64,000 nucleotides of DNA from an uncultured Bacteroides sp. (GTDB lineage Bacteria; Bacteroidota; Bacteroidia; Bacteroidales; Bacteroidaceae). Below the pieces are notes generated by a model that saw only the letters and a list, made by a program, of their open reading frames with translations, did no database searches and had not been told where the DNA came from. Numbering within the stretch: the stretch's first letter is position 1; every line of letters begins with the position of its first letter. Position numbers and translations under genes: made by a program. The stretch covers positions 1 to 64,000 of the forward strand of contig CASELH010000002.1 in NCBI GenBank assembly GCA_949288715.1, given 5' to 3'. This document shows, in pieces, positions 16,135 through 24,306 of this stretch.

Positions 16135-16809
16135 TTAAGCTTCAAAATCGTCTATCGTGTAGTTCACAAAGTCTGCGAAGCGTTTCATCTGCTTGAATAT
16201 GTCGTCGGCACGGTCCAAGAAATCGGGAGCCAGGAAGAAGTCATCCGGAACATTGCAATACACGGTGTACTCCTTGCATTGCAGGTATTTCAAGTAGGGG
16301 TAATCTTTGGGAAATCCCTTGGGGGCGGTTTTCAGAAAGTTCTCCCCAATGACGGGAAAGTATTGCTTGAAAGCCGGGTCTTCCACGATGCTGCGGAATT
16401 CGTCCATATTGTCGTACACGGCTTGCCTCAGGGCCTTGAGCAAGGGCGGGGGAGGGCAGTAGCTCCCTCCGGCCAGCAGGCAATTGTCCGGCTGCAGGTG
16501 CAGGTAATAGCCGCAATGGTCCGATTTCTTTCCGTGGGCATTGATGTAGCCGCCAAAGTGTATTTTGTAGGGAGTCTTGTCTTCGGTGAAGCGGGTGTCG
16601 CGGTAGATGCGGTAAGTGCAGTCTTTTACTTGTACGCCCCGTATACTTTCGTCAAACAGGGATATGCGCGCAATGACGGTACCCAGCAGGGCTTCAAACT
16701 CTTGGCGTGCTTCTTCGTATTCATCGCGATGGGCGTTGAACCATTCGCGATTGTTGTTGGCCGCCAGCCTTTTCAAGAACCGGAATATTACAGGTATGTT
16801 CATAAGCAT
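16135..16809 (-). CDS. DUF2461 family protein
   Basis: The 224-residue soluble protein matches DUF2461: FRFLKRLAANNNREWFNAHR near the N-terminus, YRIYRDTRFTEDKTPYKIHF at ~68-87, and YYLHLQPDN followed by GG. The biochemical role of the family is unknown. It is probably the first gene of DUF2461-glgB-DUF3332, with a -7 box at 16850-16857. An alternative start two codons downstream (MNIPVIF, 16803) is equally plausible. Confidence 0.9.
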   Translation of the reverse strand: MLMNIPVIFRFLKRLAANNNREWFNAHRDEYEEARQEFEALLGTVIARISLFDESIRGVQVKDCTYRIYRDTRFTEDKTPYKIHFGGYINAHGKKSDHCGYYLHLQPDNCLLAGGSYCPPPPLLKALRQAVYDNMDEFRSIVEDPAFKQYFPVIGENFLKTAPKGFPKDYPYLKYLQCKEYTVYCNVPDDFFLAPDFLDRADDIFKQMKRFADFVNYTIDDFEA

Positions 16810-16849
16810 CAGTATGCCCGCTGTGCGGGCTATAGGTTTTTATGTTCGC

Positions 16850-16857
16850 CAAATGTA
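16850..16857 (-). promoter_or_regulatory. -7 box (TACATTTG) for the DUF2461-glgB unit
   Basis: The minus-strand TACATTTG lies about 40 bases upstream of the ATG. A small GCCCGC/GCGGGC hairpin at 16816-16831 lies in the leader. No clear -33 box. Confidence 0.6.
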
Positions 16858-16932
16858 CAGATAATTATTGGAAATCGTAAGATTTTACCTGTAAAAAACA
16901 GCGGGAACAGGCTAAAAGCACGGCTTGCCTGC

Positions 16933-18246
16933 TCACTCAGCCGCAATATTGCCGTAGAGGTCATAGGTCTCAGCGCCGGTGATGTCCACCTCATAAAAGT
17001 CTCCTATGCGGAGGGTGCTGCCCGCAGGCGGGGTAATCAATACCTCCGGGTCAACCTCGGGCGAGTCGAACTCGGTGCGGCCTATGTAGTAGTCGCCTTC
17101 GCGCCGGTCGATAATGACTTTCATTCTGCTTCCCACTTTGGAGGCATTCACTTCGGAAGAGATTTCTTCTTGAATTTCCATCAGTTCGTCCAGGCGGGCT
17201 TGCTTCACTTCTTGGGGGATGTCGTCAGTGTAGTGCTGGGCAGAGTATGTGCCTTCTTCCTCGGAGTAGGCAAAAGCCCCCATGCGGTCGAAGCGCGCCT
17301 GGCGGACAAATGCTTTCAGTTCCTCGAAGTCGGCCTCCGTTTCGCCGGGATGGCCTACCATCAGGGTGGTGCGCAGGTGTATGCCCGGCACTTCGCGGCA
17401 CAGGGATTCGATAAGGCGGTAGGTCTCTTCCTTGGTGACGTGCCGGCGCATCAAGGTGAGCATGTTGTCGCTGATGTGCTGCAGGGCAATGTCCAGGTAG
17501 CGGCAAACGTTGGGATATTCGCGCATCACCCTCAGCAAGTCCATGGGGAAGCGGGCGGGGTAGGCATAGTGCAGCCTTATCCACTCCACGCCGGGTATTT
17601 GTGCCATCTGCTCCACCAGCTGGGGCAGCATTTGTTTGTGGTACAGGTCTACGCCGTAATAAGTAAGCTCTTGCGCGATGACTTGGAACTCTTTCACGCC
17701 CTTGCCCACCAAGTGCCTCACTTCGTCCAGAATCTTTTCCATAGGGCGCGATACATGGTGCCCCGTGATGATGGGGATGGCGCAATAAGAGCATTGGCGG
17801 TCGCACCCCTCGGCAATCTTCAGGTAGGCATAGTGCGGGGGAGTGGTTAGGTGGCGTTCCAGGCGCAGTTCGTCATGATAAGCCTTGCCCAGGTCGTGCA
17901 AAAGCTCCTTCCAGTTGAACTTGCCATAGAATTTATCTACCTGCGGAATTTCGATGGCCAGCTCCTTGAGGTAGCGTTCCGAAAGGCAGCCCATGACGTA
18001 GAGCTGCCGCAGCCGTCCTTCTTCCTTGGCTTGTGCAAACTCCAGTATCATGTTGATGGACTCTTCCTTGGCATCGCCTATGAAGCCGCAGGTGTTGATG
18101 ACTGCTATGTCTCCTTCGGGCTGTTCAGCGTCGTGTGTCACCCGGAAGCCTTCCGCCTCCAGCTGGCGCATCAGTTGCTCGGAGTCTACCAGGTTTTTCG
18201 AGCAGCCCAGCGAAATGATGTCTACAGTGTGCGTGTTTCGTTTCAT
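16933..18246 (-). CDS. rimO: Ribosomal protein S12 methylthiotransferase
   Basis: This radical-SAM enzyme adds a methylthio group to an aspartate of ribosomal protein S12. In the 437 residues, the N-terminal MTTase domain carries cluster cysteines C15 (SLGCSKNLVDSE), C53 (NTCGFI) and C87. The radical-SAM motif CDRQCSYC places C148, C152 and C155. A TRAM domain closes the C-terminus (~375-437). SLGCSKNLVDSE is the RimO rather than MiaB type. Its ATG overlaps the ftsY stop by four bases; the ftsY-rimO order is common in Bacteroidetes. Confidence 0.96.
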   Translation of the reverse strand: MKRNTHTVDIISLGCSKNLVDSEQLMRQLEAEGFRVTHDAEQPEGDIAVINTCGFIGDAKEESINMILEFAQAKEEGRLRQLYVMGCLSERYLKELAIEIPQVDKFYGKFNWKELLHDLGKAYHDELRLERHLTTPPHYAYLKIAEGCDRQCSYCAIPIITGHHVSRPMEKILDEVRHLVGKGVKEFQVIAQELTYYGVDLYHKQMLPQLVEQMAQIPGVEWIRLHYAYPARFPMDLLRVMREYPNVCRYLDIALQHISDNMLTLMRRHVTKEETYRLIESLCREVPGIHLRTTLMVGHPGETEADFEELKAFVRQARFDRMGAFAYSEEEGTYSAQHYTDDIPQEVKQARLDELMEIQEEISSEVNASKVGSRMKVIIDRREGDYYIGRTEFDSPEVDPEVLITPPAGSTLRIGDFYEVDITGAETYDLYGNIAAE

Positions 18247-19202
18247 TTGCTGTCGCCAAAGAGTGAGTCTACGAATTCTTTCTTGCGGAATATCTGCAGG
18301 TCTTCCATGCCTTCGCCCAGCCCGATGTATTTTACGGGTATTTTGAACTGGTCGGATATGCCGATGACTACGCCTCCCTTGGCGGTGCCGTCCAGTTTGG
18401 TGATGGCCATGGCCGTAACCTCGGTGGCCAGTGTGAACTGTTTGGCCTGCTCAAAGGCGTTTTGGCCCGTGGAGCCGTCCAATACGAGCAACACCTCGTT
18501 GGGGGCATCGGGCACCACTTTCTTCATCACGTTCTTTATCTTGGTCAGCTCGTTCATCAGTCCCACTTTGTTGTGCAGGCGTCCGGCGGTGTCTATGATG
18601 ACCACATCGGCCCCATTGGCCACTGCCGAGCTCAAGGTGTCGAAGGCCACCGATGCGGGGTCGGCTCCCATTTTCTGCTTGACGACGGGCACGCCTACGC
18701 GCTCCCCCCATATCATCAGTTGCTCTACGGCGGCGGCGCGGAAGGTGTCGGCCGCTCCCAGGTAGACGGATTTGCCTGCCTTCTTGTACTGGTAGGCCAG
18801 CTTTCCGATGGTAGTGGTTTTGCCCACGCCGTTCACGCCTACCACCATGATGACGTAGGGCTTGCGGGCAATGGGTGCCTCAAAGTCGTCCACGTCCGTC
18901 GTGTTGTTTTCGGTGAGCAAGGCGGCTATCTCGTCGCGCAGAATGGTGTTCAGCTCCTGCGCATTCATGTATTTGTCCGTTGCCGCGCGCTTCTCAATGC
19001 GGCCTATGATTTTCAGGGTAGTCTCCACGCCCACGTCCGAAGTTATCAGCACCTCTTCCAGGTTGTCCAATACTTCGTCGTCTACCTTCGATTTCCCGGC
19101 TATGGCGCGGGCAATCTTGTTGAACACATTCTCCTTGGTCTTGGATAAGCCCTTGTCCAAGGTCTCTTTCTTCTCTTTGGAAAAAAAACTAAAAAGTCCC
19201 AT
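18243..19202 (-). CDS. ftsY: Signal recognition particle receptor FtsY
   Basis: This SRP-family GTPase docks ribosome-SRP complexes at the inner membrane. The start MGLFSFFSKEKKETLDKGLS at 19202 was chosen because it is the conserved Bacteroidetes N-terminus; an upstream in-frame ATG at 19277 adds an unlikely leader. The 319 residues hold a four-helix N domain and a G domain with GVNGVGKTTTIGKLA, DTFRAAAVEQL, DTAGRL and TKLDGTAKGG. The long acidic A domain of E. coli FtsY is absent. The partner Ffh is encoded at 46018-47343. The -7 box at 19277-19284 would give a leader of about 70 bases. Confidence 0.96.
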   Translation of the reverse strand: MGLFSFFSKEKKETLDKGLSKTKENVFNKIARAIAGKSKVDDEVLDNLEEVLITSDVGVETTLKIIGRIEKRAATDKYMNAQELNTILRDEIAALLTENNTTDVDDFEAPIARKPYVIMVVGVNGVGKTTTIGKLAYQYKKAGKSVYLGAADTFRAAAVEQLMIWGERVGVPVVKQKMGADPASVAFDTLSSAVANGADVVIIDTAGRLHNKVGLMNELTKIKNVMKKVVPDAPNEVLLVLDGSTGQNAFEQAKQFTLATEVTAMAITKLDGTAKGGVVIGISDQFKIPVKYIGLGEGMEDLQIFRKKEFVDSLFGDSK

Positions 19203-19276
19203 AGTCTCTTTGCTCTTATAAGGTGAGGCAAGGCATGCCGGGGGCACAGGTGCCGTATGCATGGCCTTACAGGTCA

Positions 19277-19284
19277 CAAAAATA
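19277..19284 (-). promoter_or_regulatory. ftsY -7 box (TATTTTTG)
   Basis: TATTTTTG on the minus strand fits TAnnTTTG and lies about 75 bases upstream of the chosen ftsY start. No clean -33 box. Confidence 0.5.
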
Positions 19285-19521
19285 CAACAAATCTTTGAAA
19301 AAACCTTGCGTCGGAGGCAATCGGTGAAAATAGAGTCTTGCTTGGGAGGCGATTCGCTCCATGTTCGCTCCTAAGCGACCGAACGTGGACCGAACATGTA
19401 CCGAATGGGGTACGACTGAGACCCGACCGGAAAGCATGGCCGGAAACAGGGCGATTGGGGCAGAAAAGAGGCAGTTATTTAAAAACATTCTAAATTGCTT
19501 GCACCCTATCCGGAGAACTGT
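19285..19521. other. Divergent intergenic region with weak 11-bp repeats
   Basis: The ftsY-feoAB gap (19203-19567) contains no gene. At 19377-19409 three 11-base units occur (GACCGAACGTG, GACCGAACATG, TACCGAATGGG), a half-length version of the 22-bp arrays elsewhere. No Fur-like palindrome was convincing despite the adjacent iron transporter. Confidence 0.5.
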
Positions 19522-19529
19522 TACCTTTG
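19522..19529 (+). promoter_or_regulatory. feoAB -7 box (TACCTTTG)
   Basis: TACCTTTG lies 38 bases before the feoAB ATG. A CTTG 20 bases upstream may serve as a weak -33 box. Confidence 0.7.
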
Positions 19530-19567
19530 TGCGGAATTTGAAAAAATAAAAACAGTACAGACAGAAT

Positions 19568-22036
19568 ATGCGATTATCCGAACTTAGCACAGGACAGAAG
19601 GGCGTCATTGTCAAAGTATTGGGACATGGCGGCTTTCGTAAGCGCATTGTGGAGATGGGCTTCATCAAGGGGAAGACGGTGGAGGTGCTGCTCAACGCCC
19701 CGCTGAAAGACCCTATAAAATATAAGGTGATGGGATATGAGATTTCCCTCCGCCGGCAAGAGGCCGAGATGATAGAAATCATCAGCGAAGAAGAGGCGAA
19801 GACGCTGTTTCAGCGCGAGGAAACGCCCCAGGGCTTGCATGAAAACATCCCTTTGGACGACGAGACGCTGAAGCGCATGGCCTTGGGAAAGCGGCGCACC
19901 ATCAACGTGGCCCTGGTGGGTAACCCGAATTGTGGAAAAACCTCGCTGTTCAACATAGCCAGCGGTTCGCACGAGCATGTGGGCAATTATAGCGGCGTCA
20001 CGGTGGATGCCAAGGAGGGCTTCTTCGACTTCCAGGGCTACCACTTCCGGCTTGTCGACCTGCCGGGCACTTACTCCTTGTCCGCCTATTCGCCCGAAGA
20101 ATTGTACGTGCGCAGGCACATCATCGACGAGACGCCGGACATCATTATCAATGTGGTCGACTCGTCCAACCTGGAGCGCAACCTTTACCTCACCACGCAG
20201 CTCATAGACATGAACGTGCGCATGGTGGTGGCCCTTAACATGTATGACGAATTGGAAGCCAGTGGCAATACGTTGGACTACCTGGCGCTAAGCCAGCTGC
20301 TTGGCGTGCCCATGGTGCCCACGGTGAGCCGCACGGGCAAGGGCATCGACCGCCTGTTTCACGTCATCATCAATCTCTATGAGGGGGGCGACTTTGTGGA
20401 TGCAAAGGGCAACATTCAGGCGGATGTGCAGGGCTACCTGCGCGACTGGCACCGCGAGTATGTGCCCGACCATCCGTTTGGGTCCGATGCCGAAGACCAT
20501 CAGCCGCAACGCTATTTCCACCATATCCACATCAACCATGGGGCTGAATTGGAGCGCAGCATCGATGCGGTGAAGGCCGTCATCAGCCGCAACGAGGCCA
20601 TACGCCATAAGTACTCCACCCGCTTCTTGGCCATCAAGCTGCTGGAGAATGACAAGGACCTGGAGGAGGTGGCTTCGCAATTGCCCAATGGAGCGGAGAT
20701 ATTGGCCACCCGCGACAGGGAAGAAGGGCGGATACGCCAGGTGCTGGGCGAGGAGTCAGAGCAAGCCATCACCGATGCCAAGTATGGCTTTATTGCCGGA
20801 GCGCTGCGCGAGACGTTTGTCGACAATCATCAGGAGGTTTCGCGCACCACTCACATCATCGATGCCATTGTGACGCACCGCCTGTGGGGCTATCCCATCT
20901 TTTTTCTTTTCATGTACATCATGTTTGAGGTGACCTTTACGGTGGGGGCTTACCCGCAGGAATGGATAGAGATGGGGGTGGCTGCTTTGGGTGACTTTAT
21001 CCACAGCCACATGGGCGAAGGCCCTCTGAAGGATATGCTGATAGACGGCATCATCGGCGGCGTGGGCGGTGTCATTGTGTTCTTGCCCAACATCCTTATC
21101 TTATACTTCTTCATTTCCTTGATGGAAGATTCCGGATACATGGCGCGTGCGGCGTTCATCATGGATAAGATAATGCACAAGATGGGGCTGCACGGCAAGT
21201 CGTTCATTCCGCTCATTATGGGCTTTGGGTGTAATGTGCCTGCCATCATGGCTTCGCGCACTATCGAGAATCGGAAAAGCCGGCTGGTCACCATGCTCAT
21301 TACGCCACTGATGTCGTGCAGCGCCCGCCTGCCTCTTTACTTGTTGCTGACGGGAGCCTTCTTCCCGCAGTGTGCCAGCCTGGTGTTGCTGTCTATCTAT
21401 GCCATAGGCATTGTGCTGGCAGTGATTATGGCACGCCTGTTCTGCCGCTTCCTGGTGAAGGGAGACGACACACCTTTTGTCATGGAGCTTCCTCCGTATC
21501 GCCTGCCTACTTCAAAGACTATTTTCCGCCACACGTGGGAAAAGGGTGCCCAATACCTGAAGAAGATGGGCGGCATCATCATGGTGGCATCTATCGTCAT
21601 CTGGGCATTGGGCTATTATCCCAACCACGACAGCTACACCAATGTGCACGACCAGCAGGAGAATTCCTACATCGGGCAGATAGGCAAGGCCATTGAGCCT
21701 GTCATCGAGCCGCTTGGCTTCGACTGGAAGATGGGTGTGGGCATTCTTTCCGGCGTAGGTGCCAAGGAGCTGGTGGTGAGCACGCTGGGCGTGCTTTATG
21801 CCGGCGATGCCGATACGGACACCACGACGTTGGGCGAGCGGATTCCCATAACTCCATTGGTGGCTTTCACCTATCTGGTCTTTGTTCTGATATACTTCCC
21901 GTGCATTGCCACGATAGCGGCCATCAAGGGTGAGACGGGCAGCTGGAAATGGGCCTTGTTTACGGCTTTCTATACGACGGCATTGGCCTGGGTGGTGTCT
22001 TTTATGGTTTATCAGATAGGAGGATGGTTTGTATGA
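19568..22036 (+). CDS. feoB: Fused FeoA-FeoB ferrous iron transporter
   Basis: The 822-residue protein imports Fe2+ across the inner membrane. Residues ~1-75 form a FeoA SH3-like domain (LSTGQKGVIVKVLG to MGYEISLRRQEAEMIEI). A linker leads to the G domain with G1 GNPNCGKT (118-125), DLPGTYSL and a G4 motif NMYD. The membrane part from ~440 has Gate motifs with cysteines in PLIMGFGCNVPAIMASRT and LITPLMSCSARLP. FeoA-FeoB fusion is typical of Bacteroidetes. The stop overlaps the next ATG, coupling a Cys-rich accessory protein. Confidence 0.97.
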   Translation: MRLSELSTGQKGVIVKVLGHGGFRKRIVEMGFIKGKTVEVLLNAPLKDPIKYKVMGYEISLRRQEAEMIEIISEEEAKTLFQREETPQGLHENIPLDDETLKRMALGKRRTINVALVGNPNCGKTSLFNIASGSHEHVGNYSGVTVDAKEGFFDFQGYHFRLVDLPGTYSLSAYSPEELYVRRHIIDETPDIIINVVDSSNLERNLYLTTQLIDMNVRMVVALNMYDELEASGNTLDYLALSQLLGVPMVPTVSRTGKGIDRLFHVIINLYEGGDFVDAKGNIQADVQGYLRDWHREYVPDHPFGSDAEDHQPQRYFHHIHINHGAELERSIDAVKAVISRNEAIRHKYSTRFLAIKLLENDKDLEEVASQLPNGAEILATRDREEGRIRQVLGEESEQAITDAKYGFIAGALRETFVDNHQEVSRTTHIIDAIVTHRLWGYPIFFLFMYIMFEVTFTVGAYPQEWIEMGVAALGDFIHSHMGEGPLKDMLIDGIIGGVGGVIVFLPNILILYFFISLMEDSGYMARAAFIMDKIMHKMGLHGKSFIPLIMGFGCNVPAIMASRTIENRKSRLVTMLITPLMSCSARLPLYLLLTGAFFPQCASLVLLSIYAIGIVLAVIMARLFCRFLVKGDDTPFVMELPPYRLPTSKTIFRHTWEKGAQYLKKMGGIIMVASIVIWALGYYPNHDSYTNVHDQQENSYIGQIGKAIEPVIEPLGFDWKMGVGILSGVGAKELVVSTLGVLYAGDADTDTTTLGERIPITPLVAFTYLVFVLIYFPCIATIAAIKGETGSWKWALFTAFYTTALAWVVSFMVYQIGGWFV

Positions 22037-22254
22037 GCAGCTGGCAGAATTGGGTTGTCTTATTAATATTGGTATTATGCGTCCTGTGGATAGGAAGTAA
22101 GCTGTATGTTTCCATCCGCAAGATGAAGCGGAAAGAGTCGCTTTGCGGCTCCTGTCCGGGTGGTTGTTGCCATGGATCGGGGCCTTCCGGTGCAAAAAGG
22201 AGTGGCAAACCGGCTTCATTGGCGAAAAAAAACAAGAAAAGTTGCTGCGGATAG
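22033..22254 (+). CDS. FeoB-associated Cys-rich membrane protein
   Basis: The start at 22033 overlaps the feoB stop (ATGA), which decides between this and a longer frame beginning inside feoB. The 73-residue product MSSWQNWVVLLILVLCVLWI has one N-terminal membrane helix, a basic segment (SIRKMKRKE) and cysteine clusters CGSCPGGCC and KKSCCG. Such small Cys-rich proteins sit downstream of feoB in many bacteria. They are thought to assist iron transport or act as a FeoC-like partner, but the mechanism is unproven. Confidence 0.9.
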   Translation: MSSWQNWVVLLILVLCVLWIGSKLYVSIRKMKRKESLCGSCPGGCCHGSGPSGAKRSGKPASLAKKNKKSCCG

Positions 22255-22276
22255 TTGCAGGTTCAAGAAAAAGCAT

Positions 22277-22284
22277 TACCTTTG
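22277..22284 (+). promoter_or_regulatory. tRNA-Cys -7 box (TACCTTTG)
   Basis: TACCTTTG followed by CACCCG lies 27 bases before the mature tRNA 5' end. The same TTTGCACCCG junction occurs before the tRNA-Lys fragment at 29.2 kb. Confidence 0.75.
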
Positions 22285-22311
22285 CACCCGCAACCCGAAA
22301 AAGAGGTGACT

Positions 22312-22383
22312 GGTACCTTGGATGAGTGGCTTAGTCAGCGGTCTGCAAAACCGCGTACGGCGGTTCGAATCCGCCAGGTACCT
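22312..22383 (+). tRNA. tRNA-Cys (GCA)
   Basis: The 7-bp acceptor stem pairs GGTACCT with AGGTACC. The D-arm (GATGAGTGGCTTAGTCAGCGG region), anticodon loop CTGCAAA with GCA at 22345-22347, and T-arm GGCGGTTCGAATCCGCC are all present. The discriminator is T, as expected for tRNA-Cys. CCA is not encoded. Confidence 0.96.
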
Positions 22384-22475
22384 CTCAATGTCAGTGTAAG
22401 AATCCTTGGACAATCCGCGTCCAGGGATTTTTTCGTATTTCCCCCTCTCTGCCGATTAAAAAAATGCTCCGCAAG

Positions 22476-22507
22476 TTGGCATATTAGGAATATTTCTGCT
22501 ACTTTTG
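22476..22507 (+). promoter_or_regulatory. Promoter immediately before the SPOR/HU-like gene
   Basis: TTGG (22476-22479), a 20-bp spacer and TACTTTTG (22500-22507). The ATG follows at 22512, so transcription would begin at or next to the start codon. Confidence 0.7.
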
Positions 22508-22511
22508 CCAC

Positions 22512-23627
22512 ATGATTGAAAAATTGGCTCGACATATAGAATGGTTGTTGGGAGAGAACGACTGCGTCATTGTCCCCGGCTTGGGAGGGTTTATTGCCCA
22601 CTATACCCCGGCACGGCGCATTGAGGCAGAAAACCGCTTTGTGCCCCCCACGCGTATCATTGCTTTCAATCCCCGTCTGAAGATAAACGACGGCCTGCTG
22701 GTGCAATCGTACATGCTGGTGGAAGGTGTAGACTTTGCCGAAGCACTCAAGTTGGTGGAGCGCGACGTTGAGCAACTTTTTGCTGCCTTGCACGACACGG
22801 GTAAGGTGGTGTTAGGCAGCATAGGCGAGTTGCGTTGCTCTCTGCGGGGCGTGTATGGTTTCACTCCCTTCGACAATCGTCTGGAGGCTCCTGCCCTATA
22901 CGGTTTGGGCAGTTTTGAGATGTTGGAGTTGAAAGCTTTGCCCGAACCTGTGCCGTGCAAGCCCTCAGCGGAGTGTCCTGTTAAGACCGGGGTGCACACG
23001 CCGCGCTCGGTGGGCAGATTGGCTGCGCGCCTCAAGGTGAAGCCCGTGCACATGCTCAATGCCCTGCTCATAGTGGTTGTGATGGCTTTGTGCTTTTTCC
23101 TTCCTACCCCCATTGAGAATACCGAGGTGGTGAAGGGCAACTATGCCCGCCTGCTTCCCGAAGACATTTTCAAGCAATTTGAACAGCAATCATTGGCCAT
23201 TACCCCCATACGGATGACAGAGCCATCTCTTTCAAAGGCTGAGCCTTCTCCTGGCAAAGACACCCTCAAAGTATTGACAAGGGAAGGTAAGGTGGCTGAA
23301 GCTGCCAAGGTGAGTATTTCCACTCAGGTGCGGCAAGACAAAGTGGTCAATGCCGTTCCCGCCCCTGTGGTTAAGGCGAGCCATAAACCTCAAGCAGCCA
23401 AAAGACGCTACCATGTCATTGTGGCAAGCATGTCCACCGAGGCCGATGCCCGCCAGATGGCAAGCCGGTTGGTGAGCGAAGGCTATGTCGATGCAAGTGC
23501 CATCATAGCCGATGGAAAGAAGCGTGTGTGCATCAAGTCGTGTGCCACCGAGGCCGAGGCTTACCGCTACATAGAAACCTTGCGAGAGGCCGGTACTTAC
23601 AAAGACGCGTGGGTGCTGAAGCATTGA
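22512..23627 (+). CDS. HU-CCDC81-like and SPOR domain envelope protein
   Basis: The 371-residue protein combines an N-terminal region (~1-140, LARHIEWLLGENDCVIVPGLGGFIAHY) matching the bacterial HU-like CCDC81 domains, one membrane helix at ~182-199, a Pro- and Lys-rich linker, and a C-terminal SPOR domain (~295-371, RRYHVIVASMSTEADARQMA). SPOR domains bind denuded peptidoglycan at division sites. The topology suggests a cytoplasmic DNA-binding-like head with a periplasmic SPOR tail, so a link between nucleoid and septum is a reasonable inference. The ATG is only four bases past the -7 box, and no in-frame ATG follows soon, so the mRNA may be leaderless. Confidence 0.9.
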   Translation: MIEKLARHIEWLLGENDCVIVPGLGGFIAHYTPARRIEAENRFVPPTRIIAFNPRLKINDGLLVQSYMLVEGVDFAEALKLVERDVEQLFAALHDTGKVVLGSIGELRCSLRGVYGFTPFDNRLEAPALYGLGSFEMLELKALPEPVPCKPSAECPVKTGVHTPRSVGRLAARLKVKPVHMLNALLIVVVMALCFFLPTPIENTEVVKGNYARLLPEDIFKQFEQQSLAITPIRMTEPSLSKAEPSPGKDTLKVLTREGKVAEAAKVSISTQVRQDKVVNAVPAPVVKASHKPQAAKRRYHVIVASMSTEADARQMASRLVSEGYVDASAIIADGKKRVCIKSCATEAEAYRYIETLREAGTYKDAWVLKH

Positions 23628-23659
23628 GATAATTATTCACTTGTACACCTCCTTCACCG

Positions 23660-24184
23660 ATGAAACGTATCCGTTGCCCCAAATGCGAGAACTATCTGAC
23701 GTTCGATGAAACAAAATATGAAGAAGGCCAGTCGCTGGTGTTTGAATGCGAACATTGCGGCAAGCAGTTTGCCATACGCTTGGTCAAGGCCAAAATGCAA
23801 GCTACCCGCAAAGAAGAAAAGATAGACGAGCAGGCTTTTCGCCGGGAGTGGGGAAGCATTACGGTGATAGAAAACGTGTTCGGTTTCAAGCAGGTACTGC
23901 CCCTGCATGAGGGGGATAACGTCATTGGGAGGCACTCTACCGGTACGCAAGTTGATGTGCCTATCGAAACATCGGACATGAGCATGGACCGTCGTCATTG
24001 CATCATCAACGTGCGCCGCAACAAGCAGGGCAGAGTCATTTACACTTTGCGCGATGCCCCCAGCTTGACAGGCACCTTCTTGAACAATGAGATTCTGGGC
24101 GATAAAGACCGTGTCTGCTTGGAAGACGGAGCCATTATAACCATTGGTGCCACCACCTTCATACTTCGTGCAGCGGAGGGATGA
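23660..24184 (+). CDS. Zinc-ribbon and FHA domain protein
   Basis: The 174 residues start with a zinc ribbon (C6, C9, C30, C33; CPKC and CEHC). After a charged linker, a C-terminal FHA domain spans ~80-172, with IGRHSTG, a DMSMDRRHCII core and LTGTFLNNE. FHA domains bind phosphothreonine, so a role in Ser/Thr phospho-signalling is inferred, although no kinase gene is nearby. It lies 32 bases after the SPOR gene and is probably cotranscribed. It is cytoplasmic. Confidence 0.88.
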   Translation: MKRIRCPKCENYLTFDETKYEEGQSLVFECEHCGKQFAIRLVKAKMQATRKEEKIDEQAFRREWGSITVIENVFGFKQVLPLHEGDNVIGRHSTGTQVDVPIETSDMSMDRRHCIINVRRNKQGRVIYTLRDAPSLTGTFLNNEILGDKDRVCLEDGAIITIGATTFILRAAEG

Positions 24185-24306
24185 AAGCCTTCCTTTTTTA
24201 TTATGCATGTGTTCGTGTTCGATAACGGTATGCGCTGTGGATAGATGAACCGGGAAAATATTATAGAACCTTTTATCAGACAATAAAACAGAATATCTTG
24301 ATTGCG

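Noticed and set aside
13931..16138. 735-codon open frame antisense to glgB
   Set aside because: Opposite-strand shadow; glgB shows all four GH13 regions.
19285..19521. Fur box or riboswitch upstream of feoAB
   Set aside because: No convincing inverted-repeat operator or conserved RNA fold was found; only weak 11-bp repeats.
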